In this document: in pieces, positions 17,688 through 26,782 of the stretch | Layout of the letters: every line of letters begins with the position of its first letter | Position numbering within the stretch: the first letter of the stretch is position 1 | NCBI GenBank assembly: GCA_001880285.1 | Contig: CP016269.1 | Location: 682,001 to 746,000 of the forward strand | Reading direction: 5' to 3' | Length of the DNA: 64,000 nucleotides | DNA from: Flavobacteriaceae bacterium UJ101 | GTDB lineage: Bacteria; Bacteroidota; Bacteroidia; Flavobacteriales; UJ101 | Notes under the pieces: model-generated | What the model saw: only the letters and a program-made list of their open reading frames with translations | Database searches by the model: none | What the model was told of the DNA's origin: nothing | Program-made: the position numbers and the translations under genes

Positions 17688-20600
17688 ATGTTTATGAGGA
17701 CAATTTTAAAAAGCTCTCTATTTGTAATAGGGCTCTTACTAACGAGCATAGTCCATGCTCAGGAAAAAACCATCACAGGTACCATCACAGATGAATCTGG
17801 AGAATCACTACCTGGTGCTTATGTAGAAGTTAAAGGTACCCAAATTAGTGCTGAAACTGACATGGATGGAAACTATGAAATTCAAGCTAAGCCAGGAGAT
17901 ACGTTAATTTTCTCCTTTATCGGACTTCCCGATGTTGAAAAAACAGTTGGAGAAAGTAACTCCATGAGTGTACAATTTACAGAAAATGATAATCAGATTG
18001 ATCAAGTTGTAGTCACAGCACTCGGAATATCTAGAGATAAGAAATCTTTAGGATATGCTACTCAAGAAGTATCTGGTGAAGATGTTTCCACTGTAAAAAC
18101 AGGAAATGTTGCCAACTCATTATCAGGTAAAGTTGCCGGTATTCAAGTTAAACGTAATAATAACATGGGAGGTTCTACCAATGTTATTATACGTGGATCA
18201 ACTTCTCTAACAGGGAATAATCAAGCCTTATGGGTTGTCGATGGAATTCCTATTGATAATTCCAATACAAACACAGCAAGACAACAAGCAGGAGGAAAAG
18301 GTTTTGATTATGGAAATGCTGCCGCTGATATTAACCCTGATGATATAGAGTCAATAAATGTATTAAAAGGTGCTGCTGCAACCGCTTTATATGGAGCTAG
18401 AGCAGCCAACGGTGCTATTATTGTTACCACAAAAAAAGGAAGTAGCAAAGGTAGAATTGGTATTACTATTAATTCAGGTGTAACCGTTGGTTCTATTGAT
18501 CGAACGACTTTTCCAAAATATCAAAAACAATATGGAGGAGGATATGGACCATATTATAGTGATGGTTCTAATCCTTATTTAGAACAACGAGATGTAAATG
18601 GAGATGGTGTACTTGATTTTGTTGTACCAACAACAGAAGATGCTTCTTATGGAGCTGCATATGATCCTAATTTATTAGTTTATAATTGGGATGCCTTTGA
18701 CCCCGAATCACCAAACTACATGAAAGCAACTCCCTGGACTGCCCCTGAAAATGATCCTGTAGACTTTTTTGAAACTCCCGTAACATTGACAAACTCTATT
18801 GCTTTAAGTGGAGCTACAGATGAAAGTCATTTCAGATTTTCTTATACTAATTTTAGTCAAGAAGGAATCATGCCTAACAGCAAATTAGATCGAAATACAG
18901 TTGCTTTTAGAGCTGGACATGAATTCACAGAAAAATTAACACTAAACGCTTCTGTTAATTATATAAAAACTAATGGTAAAGGACGTAACTCTACAGGTTA
19001 TAGTGACAATATCATGAGTATGTTTAGACAATGGTGGCAAACCAATGTTGATATAAAAGATCAAAAAAGAGCTTATTTTAATACTGGGAGGAATGTAACT
19101 TGGAACTACGCAAGTGTCGATCCTAACTCTAGTAGTTATCTTAAACCTATATACTGGGATAACCCTTATTGGGCCCGTTATCAAAATTATCAAACAGATG
19201 AGAGAAATCGTTGGTTTGGAAATGTAGCTTTAACTTATGATTTTAATGATTGGCTAAGTGCAACAGGTAGAGTATCCGTAGATACTTATAGTGAACTTCA
19301 AGAAGAAAGAAGAGCTGTAGGTAGTGTTGCAACACCATTTGGGATATATGGAAATGATGAACAATCAGGGTATCAGAAATTTGAAAGAACTTTTTCTGAA
19401 TATAATTATGATCTTATGTTAAACTTTGATCGAGACCTTAGTGATTCATTTAATTTAAAAGGATTAATAGGAACCAATATCAGACAAACTAATGTTGAAG
19501 AAACTCTAAACTCTACTAATGGAGGTTTAGTTGTTCCAGGATTATATTCTTTACTTAATTCTGTAAATGATGTACCAGATCCAGTAGAAGCTGATGAAAC
19601 AGTGGAAGTTAATGGTATCTTTGCAAGTGCTTCATTAGGCTATAATGATTTTCTATTTTTAGATGCAACCATAAGAAGAGATCAATCTTCTACACTTCCT
19701 AGTAACAATAATTCTTACTATTATCCTTCTGTTGCCACAAGTTTTGTGTTTTCAAAATTAATTGACAAACCTTGGCTAAGCTTTGGTAAATTACGTTTAA
19801 ACTATGCCGAAGTTGGAAATGACGCTCCTTTTGGAAGAATTTCCGATACTTACAGACGAGAAGGCCGTTTTAACAATGATGGAAACATTGCTTTATTTTC
19901 AGTTAGAGACACTAAAAATAATCCAAATTTAAAACCAGAAAGAACCAAATCATGGGAAACAGGTTTAGAAATGAGCTTTTTCAAACGTAGATTAGGTTTT
20001 GACCTAGCATTATACAAAACCAATACTGAAGATTTAATCACAGAAGTAGCTGTATCCAATGCTACAGGATATACCAATTTCTTCAAAAATGTTGGTGAAA
20101 TGGAAAACAAAGGAATCGAATTAGCTTTAAATGCTGTTCCAATAAAATCAAGTAATTTCAGCTGGAATGTTGGTGTAAATTGGGCTAAAAATGAGAATGA
20201 AGTAGTTTCTTTAGATGATGGAGTTCAAAATTTACAACTAGGAAGTTTCCAAGGAGGAGTTACGATTAACGCAACAGTTGGACAACCTTATGGTGTAATT
20301 CAAGGAACTGATTATACTTACGCTGACGGGCAACGAATAGTTGATGCTTCGAATGGACAATATATTCCTTCCACCGAATCTGATAAAATTATTGGAAATG
20401 TACAACCAGATTGGAATATGGGTATTTCTAATAAATTTAACTATAAAAACTTTGCTTTAGGATTCTTAATTGATATACAAAAAGGAGGTGATATCTTTTC
20501 TTTAGATCAATATTATGGTTTAGCAACAGGTTTATACACTGAAACTGCTTTTATCAACGACTTAGGAAATCCTGTTAGAAATACAATAGCAAATGGAGGA

Positions 20601-20978
20601 GGATTTATAAACCCAGGTGTTAATGTAGATGCTAACGGTAATGTAACAGGTCAAAATACAACACGTATTAGAGCAGATCGTTTTGGAGCTCAAGGATACA
20701 GAAGAGGTTTACCTAATAAAGCTTTTGTGTATGATGCTTCTTATGTTAAATTAAGAGAAGTAACTATTTCTTATACATTACCAGATCATATCCTTCAAAA
20801 TACTTTTATTCGAAATATGACATTTACCGCAATAGGATCTAACTTATGGATCATCGATAAAAATTTACCACATGCTGATCCAGAAGCAGGTTTAAGTTCA
20901 GGTAATGTCCAAGGATGGCAAAGTGGTGTTTTACCAACAACACGTGATTTTGGATTTAATGTTAAAGTTCAATTTTAA
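17688..20978 (+). CDS. SusC/RagA-family TonB-linked outer-membrane transporter
   Basis: A 1096-residue outer-membrane importer. A signal peptide ends at about residue 24 (VHAQ). A CarboxypepD_reg-like beta domain follows (ITGTITDESGESLPGAYVEV), then the plug (DQVVVTALGISRDKKSLGYA to INVLKGAAATALYGARAANG) and a large 22-strand barrel ending with the terminal phenylalanine typical of barrel proteins. A second ATG at 17694 is an equally possible start. The SusD-like gene begins two bases after the stop. No glycoside hydrolase, sulfatase or protease lies next to it, so the substrate (glycan, peptide or other) cannot be inferred. Direct repeats upstream may be a regulator site. Confidence 0.95.
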   Translation: MFMRTILKSSLFVIGLLLTSIVHAQEKTITGTITDESGESLPGAYVEVKGTQISAETDMDGNYEIQAKPGDTLIFSFIGLPDVEKTVGESNSMSVQFTENDNQIDQVVVTALGISRDKKSLGYATQEVSGEDVSTVKTGNVANSLSGKVAGIQVKRNNNMGGSTNVIIRGSTSLTGNNQALWVVDGIPIDNSNTNTARQQAGGKGFDYGNAAADINPDDIESINVLKGAAATALYGARAANGAIIVTTKKGSSKGRIGITINSGVTVGSIDRTTFPKYQKQYGGGYGPYYSDGSNPYLEQRDVNGDGVLDFVVPTTEDASYGAAYDPNLLVYNWDAFDPESPNYMKATPWTAPENDPVDFFETPVTLTNSIALSGATDESHFRFSYTNFSQEGIMPNSKLDRNTVAFRAGHEFTEKLTLNASVNYIKTNGKGRNSTGYSDNIMSMFRQWWQTNVDIKDQKRAYFNTGRNVTWNYASVDPNSSSYLKPIYWDNPYWARYQNYQTDERNRWFGNVALTYDFNDWLSATGRVSVDTYSELQEERRAVGSVATPFGIYGNDEQSGYQKFERTFSEYNYDLMLNFDRDLSDSFNLKGLIGTNIRQTNVEETLNSTNGGLVVPGLYSLLNSVNDVPDPVEADETVEVNGIFASASLGYNDFLFLDATIRRDQSSTLPSNNNSYYYPSVATSFVFSKLIDKPWLSFGKLRLNYAEVGNDAPFGRISDTYRREGRFNNDGNIALFSVRDTKNNPNLKPERTKSWETGLEMSFFKRRLGFDLALYKTNTEDLITEVAVSNATGYTNFFKNVGEMENKGIELALNAVPIKSSNFSWNVGVNWAKNENEVVSLDDGVQNLQLGSFQGGVTINATVGQPYGVIQGTDYTYADGQRIVDASNGQYIPSTESDKIIGNVQPDWNMGISNKFNYKNFALGFLIDIQKGGDIFSLDQYYGLATGLYTETAFINDLGNPVRNTIANGGGFINPGVNVDANGNVTGQNTTRIRADRFGAQGYRRGLPNKAFVYDASYVKLREVTISYTLPDHILQNTFIRNMTFTAIGSNLWIIDKNLPHADPEAGLSSGNVQGWQSGVLPTTRDFGFNVKVQF

Positions 20979-20980
20979 AA

Positions 20981-22423
20981 ATGAAAAAAATGAAAAAAAT
21001 TATATATAGCATATTTTTAACCTCTGTTATATTCTCATGTGATGTTGATGAATCACATGATACTAAGAATCCAACTGATGTCCCTGGAGAAACTCTTTTT
21101 GCCAATGCGCAAAAAGAATTAGTAGATCAAATGGTCAATACCAATGTCAATACTAATATATTCCGATTATTCTCTCAATATTGGACTCAAACTACTTACA
21201 CAGATGAATCCAATTATGACATTACCACAAGAACTGTTCCAGACAATCACTGGGAAGCTCTATATGTAGATGTTATAAAAGACCTAAGTGCTGCAAGAAC
21301 AGCTATTGAAGCAAGTGCCACAGCAACCGACACAGCAGACGATATTGCTGTGAGAACAAACAAATTAGCTATTATTAGCTTAATAGAAGCATACACTTAT
21401 CAAATATTAATTGATACATTTGGTAATATACCTTATACAGAAGCTCTAGACATTAACAATGTAACTCCCGTTTATGATGATGCAAAAACAATATATCAAG
21501 AACTAATAACTAAAATTGATACTGCTTTAGATGATTTAGATGAATCTACAGGTAGTTTTGGAAATAGTGATCTGATTTATAGTGGAAATGTTACCAATTG
21601 GGTGAAATTTGCTAATTCCCTAAAATTAAAAATAGGTATGACTTTAGCAGATGCTGACAATGCATTGGCTAAAAGTACTGTAGAGAGTGCTGTATCAAAC
21701 CTATTCACATCAAATGAGGATAATGCTGCATTAGCTTACTTATCTGCTCTACCTAATACCAATCCTCTATATGAAGATTTAGTGGCCAGTGGTCGACATG
21801 ATTTTGTTGTAGCAAATACCATTGTAGATGTTATGAATACATTAGAAGATCCTCGTAGACCTTTTTATTTTACAGCAACAAGTGATGGTTCCTACATCGG
21901 AGGTACTTATGGAGCTAGCAATAGCTATGGAAGTAACTCTCATCCAGGTGCTAATATGACTACTCCTACATTTGAAGGAACTATATTAGATTATGTAGAG
22001 GTAGAATTCTTTTTAGCTGAGGCAGTAGAAAGAGGTTTTGCGGTTAGTGGTACAGCAGAAGAACATTATAATAACGCCATAACAGCTTCTATTTTATATT
22101 GGGGTGGAACTGATGCTGAAGCTACTGATTATTTAGCGAAATCAGAAGTGGCCTATAGTTCCGCAACTGGAGATTATAAACAAAAAATTGGAACACAAAA
22201 ATGGTTTGCCTTATATAATAGAGGCTTTGAAGGCTGGACAGAATGGAGACGCTTAGACTATCCTGTTTTATCAGCTCCAACTGATGGTGTAATCAACGAA
22301 GTTCCAAAACGTTTTACATATCCTATAAAAGAACAAACATTAAATGGTGCTAATTATAATTCAGCTTCAAGTGCCATTGGAGGTGATCTAATGACAACCA
22401 AATTATTCTGGGATATAAACTAA
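20981..22423 (+). CDS. SusD/RagB-type nutrient-binding outer-membrane lipoprotein (SusD-like_2)
   Basis: A 480-residue lipoprotein with lipobox FSCDVDE (C20). The N-terminal part (NPTDVPGETLFANAQKELVD; FSQYWTQTTYTDESNYD) matches the SusD-like_2 family, a TPR-like helical ligand-binding lid over the SusC barrel. The C-terminal part (WFALYNRGFEGWTEWRRLDY) is typical. It is co-transcribed with the susC-like gene and ends at a strong terminator. Members of this subfamily are often found in pairs without carbohydrate-active enzymes; the ligand is unknown. Confidence 0.93.
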   Translation: MKKMKKIIYSIFLTSVIFSCDVDESHDTKNPTDVPGETLFANAQKELVDQMVNTNVNTNIFRLFSQYWTQTTYTDESNYDITTRTVPDNHWEALYVDVIKDLSAARTAIEASATATDTADDIAVRTNKLAIISLIEAYTYQILIDTFGNIPYTEALDINNVTPVYDDAKTIYQELITKIDTALDDLDESTGSFGNSDLIYSGNVTNWVKFANSLKLKIGMTLADADNALAKSTVESAVSNLFTSNEDNAALAYLSALPNTNPLYEDLVASGRHDFVVANTIVDVMNTLEDPRRPFYFTATSDGSYIGGTYGASNSYGSNSHPGANMTTPTFEGTILDYVEVEFFLAEAVERGFAVSGTAEEHYNNAITASILYWGGTDAEATDYLAKSEVAYSSATGDYKQKIGTQKWFALYNRGFEGWTEWRRLDYPVLSAPTDGVINEVPKRFTYPIKEQTLNGANYNSASSAIGGDLMTTKLFWDIN

Positions 22424-22472
22424 ACATTGATAATAACAAGAAAGAACTTCACACATTCTTTCTCACTTTGTC

Positions 22473-22509
22473 CAAAAAGACCGAATTATTTTCGGTCTTT
22501 TTGTTTTTT
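22473..22509 (+). terminator. susCD operon terminator
   Basis: A 13-bp stem, CAAAAAGACCGAA / TTCGGTCTTTTTG, with a five-base loop and a T run. Confidence 0.9.
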
Positions 22510-22594
22510 ACTTATACAATATTCTTAAAAAAAGCCTGTTTTTATTATCAAATAGTTAAAAATGAACTTTTTGTTAAAAAAACACTTAAGTTCG

Positions 22595-22625
22595 TTTGTT
22601 TCTTTAAATACAATTCCTACTTTTG
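22595..22625 (+). promoter_or_regulatory. Promoter of the phe/tyr operon
   Basis: TTTG (22595-22598), a spacer of exactly 19 bases and TACTTTTG (22618-22625) match both halves of the Bacteroidota promoter. Transcription should start near 22630, just before the leader peptide start. Confidence 0.75.
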
Positions 22626-22633
22626 ACAACATA

Positions 22634-22690
22634 ATGATGAATTGGAACACATATACAAACTTTTATTTTTACTTCTTTTTTAAGGATTAG
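22634..22690 (+). CDS. Phe/Tyr leader peptide of an attenuator
   Basis: An 18-codon ORF encoding MMNWNTYTNFYFYFFFKD. Nine of 18 residues are aromatic: five Phe, three Tyr and one Trp, with seven of them in a row (codons 10-16). It sits between a consensus promoter and a terminator just before pheA, like the pheL peptide of enterobacteria. The peptide is a sensor: ribosomes would stall on the aromatic codons when charged Phe- or Tyr-tRNA is scarce. The stop codon TAG overlaps the first bases of the antiterminator arm. No stable product is expected. Confidence 0.85.
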   Translation: MMNWNTYTNFYFYFFFKD

Positions 22691-22759
22691 AGGTGATTTT
22701 TGTATATGCTAAAAATATAACAACCATTGCCTCTTGATATTTTCAAGAGGTTTTTTTTT
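22689..22759 (+). promoter_or_regulatory. Attenuator: competing antiterminator and terminator hairpins before pheA
   Basis: The terminator is CCTCTTGA (22730-22737) / TCAAGAGG (22743-22750) followed by nine Ts (22751-22759), ending 11 bases before the pheA ATG. The antiterminator pairs AGAGGTGAT (22689-22697) with ATTGCCTCT (22726-22734), 9 bp including two G-U pairs, and continues inside with TTGTATAT (22700-22707) against 22715-22723, 8 bp with one bulged A. The two structures share 22730-22734 and cannot coexist. A ribosome at the leader stop codon would cover the 5' antiterminator arm and allow termination; one stalled early in the aromatic run would leave it free. Confidence 0.85.
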
Positions 22760-22770
22760 GAAATAAATTT

Positions 22771-23601
22771 ATGACAACAAAAAAAATAGCCATACAGGGA
22801 ATTAAAGGTTCATTTCATGATGAAGCTGCACATATTCTATTCAATACGCAGCCTATCGAAATCATAGAATGTTTCACCTTTAAAGATGTTGCAAAATCAA
22901 TCATAAATAATGAAGCAGATTATGGAATCATGGCAATTGAAAACTCCATAGCAGGCTCTATATTACCCAATTACAACTTGTTGATTGAATATAATCTGAA
23001 AATTATTGATGAATTATACATGCCTATAAATCATTATTTAATGGCTCAATCAGGACAAAAGATAGAACAAATTAAAGAAGTAAATTCACACCCAATGGCC
23101 TTAATGCAATGCGAAAATTATTTTGAACCTTATCCTAAAATTCGAATGGTTGAAGTAGCCGACACGGCCTTAGCTGCCAAGCGAATTGTAGACCAAGATT
23201 TAGAAGAAATTGCAGCTATAGCTCCAAAACGCTCTGCCAATGTTTATGGTTTGGAAATTTTAGGTGAAAAAATTCAAACTGTTAAAAATAACTTTACACG
23301 ATTTTTTGTTATTCAAAAAGATGAACATAGTATCTCACATTTCAATAAAGTATCTATTAAATTTAAAGTATCACACGAATCAGGCTCTTTAGCACAAATT
23401 TTAAATCAAATTGCTTTTAGAAGAATTAACATGAGTAAGATTCAATCAGTCCCGGTTATTGAAGAACCTTGGAACTATGCTTTTTTTGCTGATCTAATTT
23501 TAGATGAAGGCTCAGAATTTGATACTTTTTTAGAAAGTGTCCGTCCATTAGTAAAAGATCTTAAGATTTTAGGGAAATATCAAAATAAAAGAACGTTATG
23601 A
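22771..23601 (+). CDS. pheA: Prephenate dehydratase
   Basis: A 276-residue monofunctional enzyme that converts prephenate to phenylpyruvate. The catalytic domain spans about 1-180 (IAIQGIKGSFHDEAA; ADYGIMAIENSIAGSI; the conserved NFTRFFVI with Thr-Arg-Phe). A regulatory ACT domain follows (HESGSLAQILNQIAFRRINM). The usual ESRP phenylalanine-binding motif reads QSVP here, so feedback inhibition may differ. The chorismate mutase is not fused to it; it sits at the C-terminus of the DAHP synthase at the end of the operon. First structural gene behind the attenuator; overlaps the next gene by four bases. Confidence 0.95.
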   Translation: MTTKKIAIQGIKGSFHDEAAHILFNTQPIEIIECFTFKDVAKSIINNEADYGIMAIENSIAGSILPNYNLLIEYNLKIIDELYMPINHYLMAQSGQKIEQIKEVNSHPMALMQCENYFEPYPKIRMVEVADTALAAKRIVDQDLEEIAAIAPKRSANVYGLEILGEKIQTVKNNFTRFFVIQKDEHSISHFNKVSIKFKVSHESGSLAQILNQIAFRRINMSKIQSVPVIEEPWNYAFFADLILDEGSEFDTFLESVRPLVKDLKILGKYQNKRTL

Positions 23602-24770
23602 TCCAAACAGCACAACGCTTACAACATATAAAAGAGTATTACTTTTCTATTAAATTAAAAGAAATTAAACGTAGAAATGAAGCAGGAGAAAATATTATCA
23701 ATTTGGGTATAGGAAGTCCTGACCTCTTACCTCCTACTTCCGTTATCAAAGCATTACAAAATACTTCTGAAGAATTGTTAGCTAATAAATACCAATCCTA
23801 TATTGGTACTGATGATTTACGTAAAGAAATAAGCAATTGGTATGCAAAACATTTCAATATCTCATTAAATCCTTCTAATGAAATACTCCCCCTTTTAGGC
23901 TCTAAAGAAGGAATTATGCATATTTCTATGACTTTTTTAAACAAAGGAGATTGTGTTCTAGTACCCAATCCTGGTTACCCAACCTATTCTTCTGTTTCCA
24001 ATCTAGTTGAAGCTTCTATTTTATCTTATGACTTAGAAGAAAGCAATCATTGGTTACCATCACTAGAACAATTAAAATCAATGCCTTTAGACCAAGTTAA
24101 AATAATGTGGATTAACTACCCTAATATGCCTACTGGAGCTAAAGGTGATCAAAATATACTAGAAGAGTTAATTCAACTCGCTATAAAACATAATTTTATC
24201 ATTGTTAATGATAATCCTTATAGCTTTATTTTAAATGATGATCCTATCAGTATTTTACAATTAAAAGATGCTAAAAAATGCTGTTTAGAGTTAAATTCTT
24301 TAAGTAAGCTGTACAATATGGCTGGTTGGCGAGTAGGAATGGTTTCAGGAAATGAAAAACTCATTACTGAAATTTTAAAAGTAAAAAGCAATGTAGATTC
24401 TGGAATGTATTTACCTATACAAAAAGGTGCTATTGAAGCTTTAAAACAACCTAAATCTTGGTTTGATCAACTTAATCAAGAATATAGAAACCGACGTAAA
24501 TTAGTTTGGGAAATATGCGATCATCTCAATTTATCATATGATAAAAATCGAAGTGGAATGTTCATCTGGGCAAAAATTCAAAATAAGCAAAATAGTATCG
24601 ATTGGTGTGAAGAGAAACTCAATACAAATAAAGTTTTCATTACACCTGGAACTATTTTTGGAAGTAACGGAGAAGGTTATGTTCGGTTTTCTTTATGCGC
24701 ACCTGCTGAAGTTTTAAAAGAATCATTGGATAGATTAACAAAAAATCTCACTAAAATTGAATACCACTAA
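23598..24770 (+). CDS. PLP aminotransferase of the phe/tyr operon
   Basis: A 390-residue class I/II aminotransferase. The start is typical (NIINLGIGSPDLLPP), the Schiff-base lysine lies in LNSLSKLYNMAGWRVGMVSG, and the C-terminal arginine in YVRFSLCAP binds the carboxylate. It resembles LL-diaminopimelate and aromatic aminotransferases. Position between pheA and tyrA indicates that it makes phenylalanine and tyrosine from phenylpyruvate and 4-hydroxyphenylpyruvate (inference from context). Its start overlaps the pheA stop (ATGA), so translation is coupled. Confidence 0.92.
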   Translation: MIQTAQRLQHIKEYYFSIKLKEIKRRNEAGENIINLGIGSPDLLPPTSVIKALQNTSEELLANKYQSYIGTDDLRKEISNWYAKHFNISLNPSNEILPLLGSKEGIMHISMTFLNKGDCVLVPNPGYPTYSSVSNLVEASILSYDLEESNHWLPSLEQLKSMPLDQVKIMWINYPNMPTGAKGDQNILEELIQLAIKHNFIIVNDNPYSFILNDDPISILQLKDAKKCCLELNSLSKLYNMAGWRVGMVSGNEKLITEILKVKSNVDSGMYLPIQKGAIEALKQPKSWFDQLNQEYRNRRKLVWEICDHLNLSYDKNRSGMFIWAKIQNKQNSIDWCEEKLNTNKVFITPGTIFGSNGEGYVRFSLCAPAEVLKESLDRLTKNLTKIEYH

Positions 24771-24780
24771 AATTGATACA

Positions 24781-25638
24781 ATGAAAATAGCCATAATAGG
24801 TTTAGGTTTAATGGGAGGCTCTATCGCCTTAGGATTAAGACGTAGCAGTTTTGGTTCTAAATTTATTGGTATTGATCAAAGTTCAATCAATGCACAAGAT
24901 GCATTAGATTTAAAAATAGTTGATTCAATTACAACAATAGATAAAATTCCTGAAGTTGATATCATCATTTTAGCAACTCCTATTGATACTATTAAAAGCA
25001 TGTTGCCAAAAATTTTAGATCAAATAACCAACAAAACCTACGTAATTGATTTAGGATCAACTAAAAGGCGTTGTTGCAAGGCTGTAATCAATCATCCTAA
25101 AAGAAAACAATACATAGCAACACATCCTATGGCAGGAACAGAAAATTCAGGTCCCAAAGCTGCTTTTGCTGAATTATTTTTAAATAAAGTAGCTGTAATT
25201 TGTGATCAGGAGTTAAGTGATCCAAAGGGGGTTGAGTTAATTAAAAAACTCTATGCTTCTTTATGGATGAGAACAATTGAAATGAGCTCTGAAGAACATG
25301 ATCGTCATATTGCATATGTTTCACATTTATCACATGTAACTTCTTTTGCTTTAGGTAATACAGTGTTAAACATCGAAAAAAATGAAAAAAATATTTTCGA
25401 TATGGCAAGTACAGGTTTTGCTTCTACAGTTCGCTTAGCAAAAAGTTCCCCCGAAATGTGGGCTCCTATTTTTGAACACAATAAAGACAACGTTTTGTTT
25501 GCTTTAGATGCTTACATTAAAAATTTAGAATATATAAAAAATATGCTTTCTCAAAATCAATTTGATAAAATTAAAAATTATATGAGCGAAACAAATGATA
25601 TTCGCAGAATTTTAAACGGAATAAATAATATAAAATAA
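24781..25638 (+). CDS. tyrA: Prephenate dehydrogenase
   Basis: A 285-residue NAD(P)-dependent enzyme producing 4-hydroxyphenylpyruvate for tyrosine. The Rossmann motif GLGLMGGSIA is at the start, and the catalytic region has ATHPMAGTENSGP and HDRHIAYVSHLSH, whose histidines match the prephenate-binding site. There is no fused chorismate mutase or clear ACT domain. I chose the ATG at 24781, directly before the nucleotide-binding fold; an ATG at 24757 would overlap the previous gene and add eight unusual residues. Third structural gene of the attenuated operon. Confidence 0.93.
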   Translation: MKIAIIGLGLMGGSIALGLRRSSFGSKFIGIDQSSINAQDALDLKIVDSITTIDKIPEVDIIILATPIDTIKSMLPKILDQITNKTYVIDLGSTKRRCCKAVINHPKRKQYIATHPMAGTENSGPKAAFAELFLNKVAVICDQELSDPKGVELIKKLYASLWMRTIEMSSEEHDRHIAYVSHLSHVTSFALGNTVLNIEKNEKNIFDMASTGFASTVRLAKSSPEMWAPIFEHNKDNVLFALDAYIKNLEYIKNMLSQNQFDKIKNYMSETNDIRRILNGINNIK

Positions 25639-25639
25639 C

Positions 25640-26728
25640 ATGGAAAACCTATTAGACAAAGATCAAAAATGGGCAAAAGAATTTGGACAGCCCATCGTAA
25701 TTGCTGGACCCTGCTCTGCTGAGAGTGAAGAGCAAATGCTAGAAACTGCACACAGAATGGACAAAACTTATGTCAATGTTTTCCGTGCGGGAATATGGAA
25801 ACCTCGAACAAAACCAGGTTCTTTTGAAGGTGTTGGTGAAATCGGGTTAAAATGGTTAAATAAAGTAAAAGAGGAAACCGGTTTTAAAACGGCAACGGAA
25901 ATAGCCAATGCTGAACATGCAAAATTAGCTTTAGAGTACGATATCGATTACTTATGGATCGGTGCACGTTCTACTGTAAGCCCTTTTATTGTACAAGAAA
26001 TTGCTGAAGCTATTAAAGGTACAAAAAAACCGGTTATTGTTAAAAACCCTGTAAATCCTGATTTAGAATTATGGATTGGAGCATTAGAACGATTTGCTTC
26101 TCAAGGAATTGAAAACTTAGGAGTAATTCACCGTGGTTTTTCAACCTACAAGAAAACCAAATATCGTAACAAGCCTAAATGGCAAATGGCACTCGATTTT
26201 AAAAAACGTCTACCTAATATTCCTATGTTAATTGACCCTTCTCATATAGCAGGAAATCGAGAACTATTATATGAAGTTTCTCAACAAGCTTTTGATTTAG
26301 AATATGATGGAATTATGATTGAAAGTCATCGAAATCCAGATGAGGCTTGGAGTGATGCAAAACAACAAGTAACACCGGAACGTGTTTTAGAAATTATTAA
26401 AGCTATTGAGTTAAGAAGACAATCCTCTGATAGTTCTATTTACAACTCCGCCTTACAAACGTTACGTTATGAAATTGATGAGTTAGATCAAGGTTTATTA
26501 GATGCATTAGCACACCGAATGAAAGTTTCAGAACAAATTGGTAAATTAAAAAAAGAAAATAATATTGCTATTTACCAACCTAATCGTTGGGATAACTTAT
26601 TAGAAAAAGCTAAAATTGATGGTGAAAAATCAGGTTTATCAACCGAAATGGTAGAGCAAATATACAAAGCCATCCACCAAGCTTCCATTGATATACAAAG
26701 CAAGATTATGATTGATAAAAATTCATAA
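25640..26728 (+). CDS. DAHP synthase with C-terminal chorismate mutase
   Basis: A 362-residue fusion. Residues 1 to about 260 are a type I-beta (KdsA-like) 3-deoxy-7-phosphoheptulonate synthase: IAGPCSAESEEQM, FRAGIWKPRTKPGSFEG, and metal and phosphate ligands in LIDPSHIAGNREL and GIMIESHRNP. Residues from about 268 are an AroQ chorismate mutase (LRYEIDELDQGLLDALAHRM with the K-x-x-N-x-x-I-Y-Q core). It commits carbon to the shikimate pathway and turns chorismate into prephenate for the other operon enzymes. Such C-terminal fusions are known in Bacteroidota such as Prevotella, where the mutase domain senses prephenate. It starts one base after the tyrA stop. Confidence 0.95.
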   Translation: MENLLDKDQKWAKEFGQPIVIAGPCSAESEEQMLETAHRMDKTYVNVFRAGIWKPRTKPGSFEGVGEIGLKWLNKVKEETGFKTATEIANAEHAKLALEYDIDYLWIGARSTVSPFIVQEIAEAIKGTKKPVIVKNPVNPDLELWIGALERFASQGIENLGVIHRGFSTYKKTKYRNKPKWQMALDFKKRLPNIPMLIDPSHIAGNRELLYEVSQQAFDLEYDGIMIESHRNPDEAWSDAKQQVTPERVLEIIKAIELRRQSSDSSIYNSALQTLRYEIDELDQGLLDALAHRMKVSEQIGKLKKENNIAIYQPNRWDNLLEKAKIDGEKSGLSTEMVEQIYKAIHQASIDIQSKIMIDKNS

Positions 26729-26749
26729 TATAATAAGTGTTAAATGCTT

Positions 26750-26782
26750 AAAACCTCCAATATAACTTGGAGGTTTTTTTTA
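26750..26782 (+). terminator. phe/tyr operon terminator
   Basis: Stem AAAACCTCCAA / TTGGAGGTTTT with a six-base loop and a T run. Confidence 0.9.

Noticed and set aside
17688-22423. Polysaccharide utilisation locus
   Set aside because: A SusC/SusD pair is present but there is no glycoside hydrolase, lyase, sulfatase or dedicated regulator within the window.
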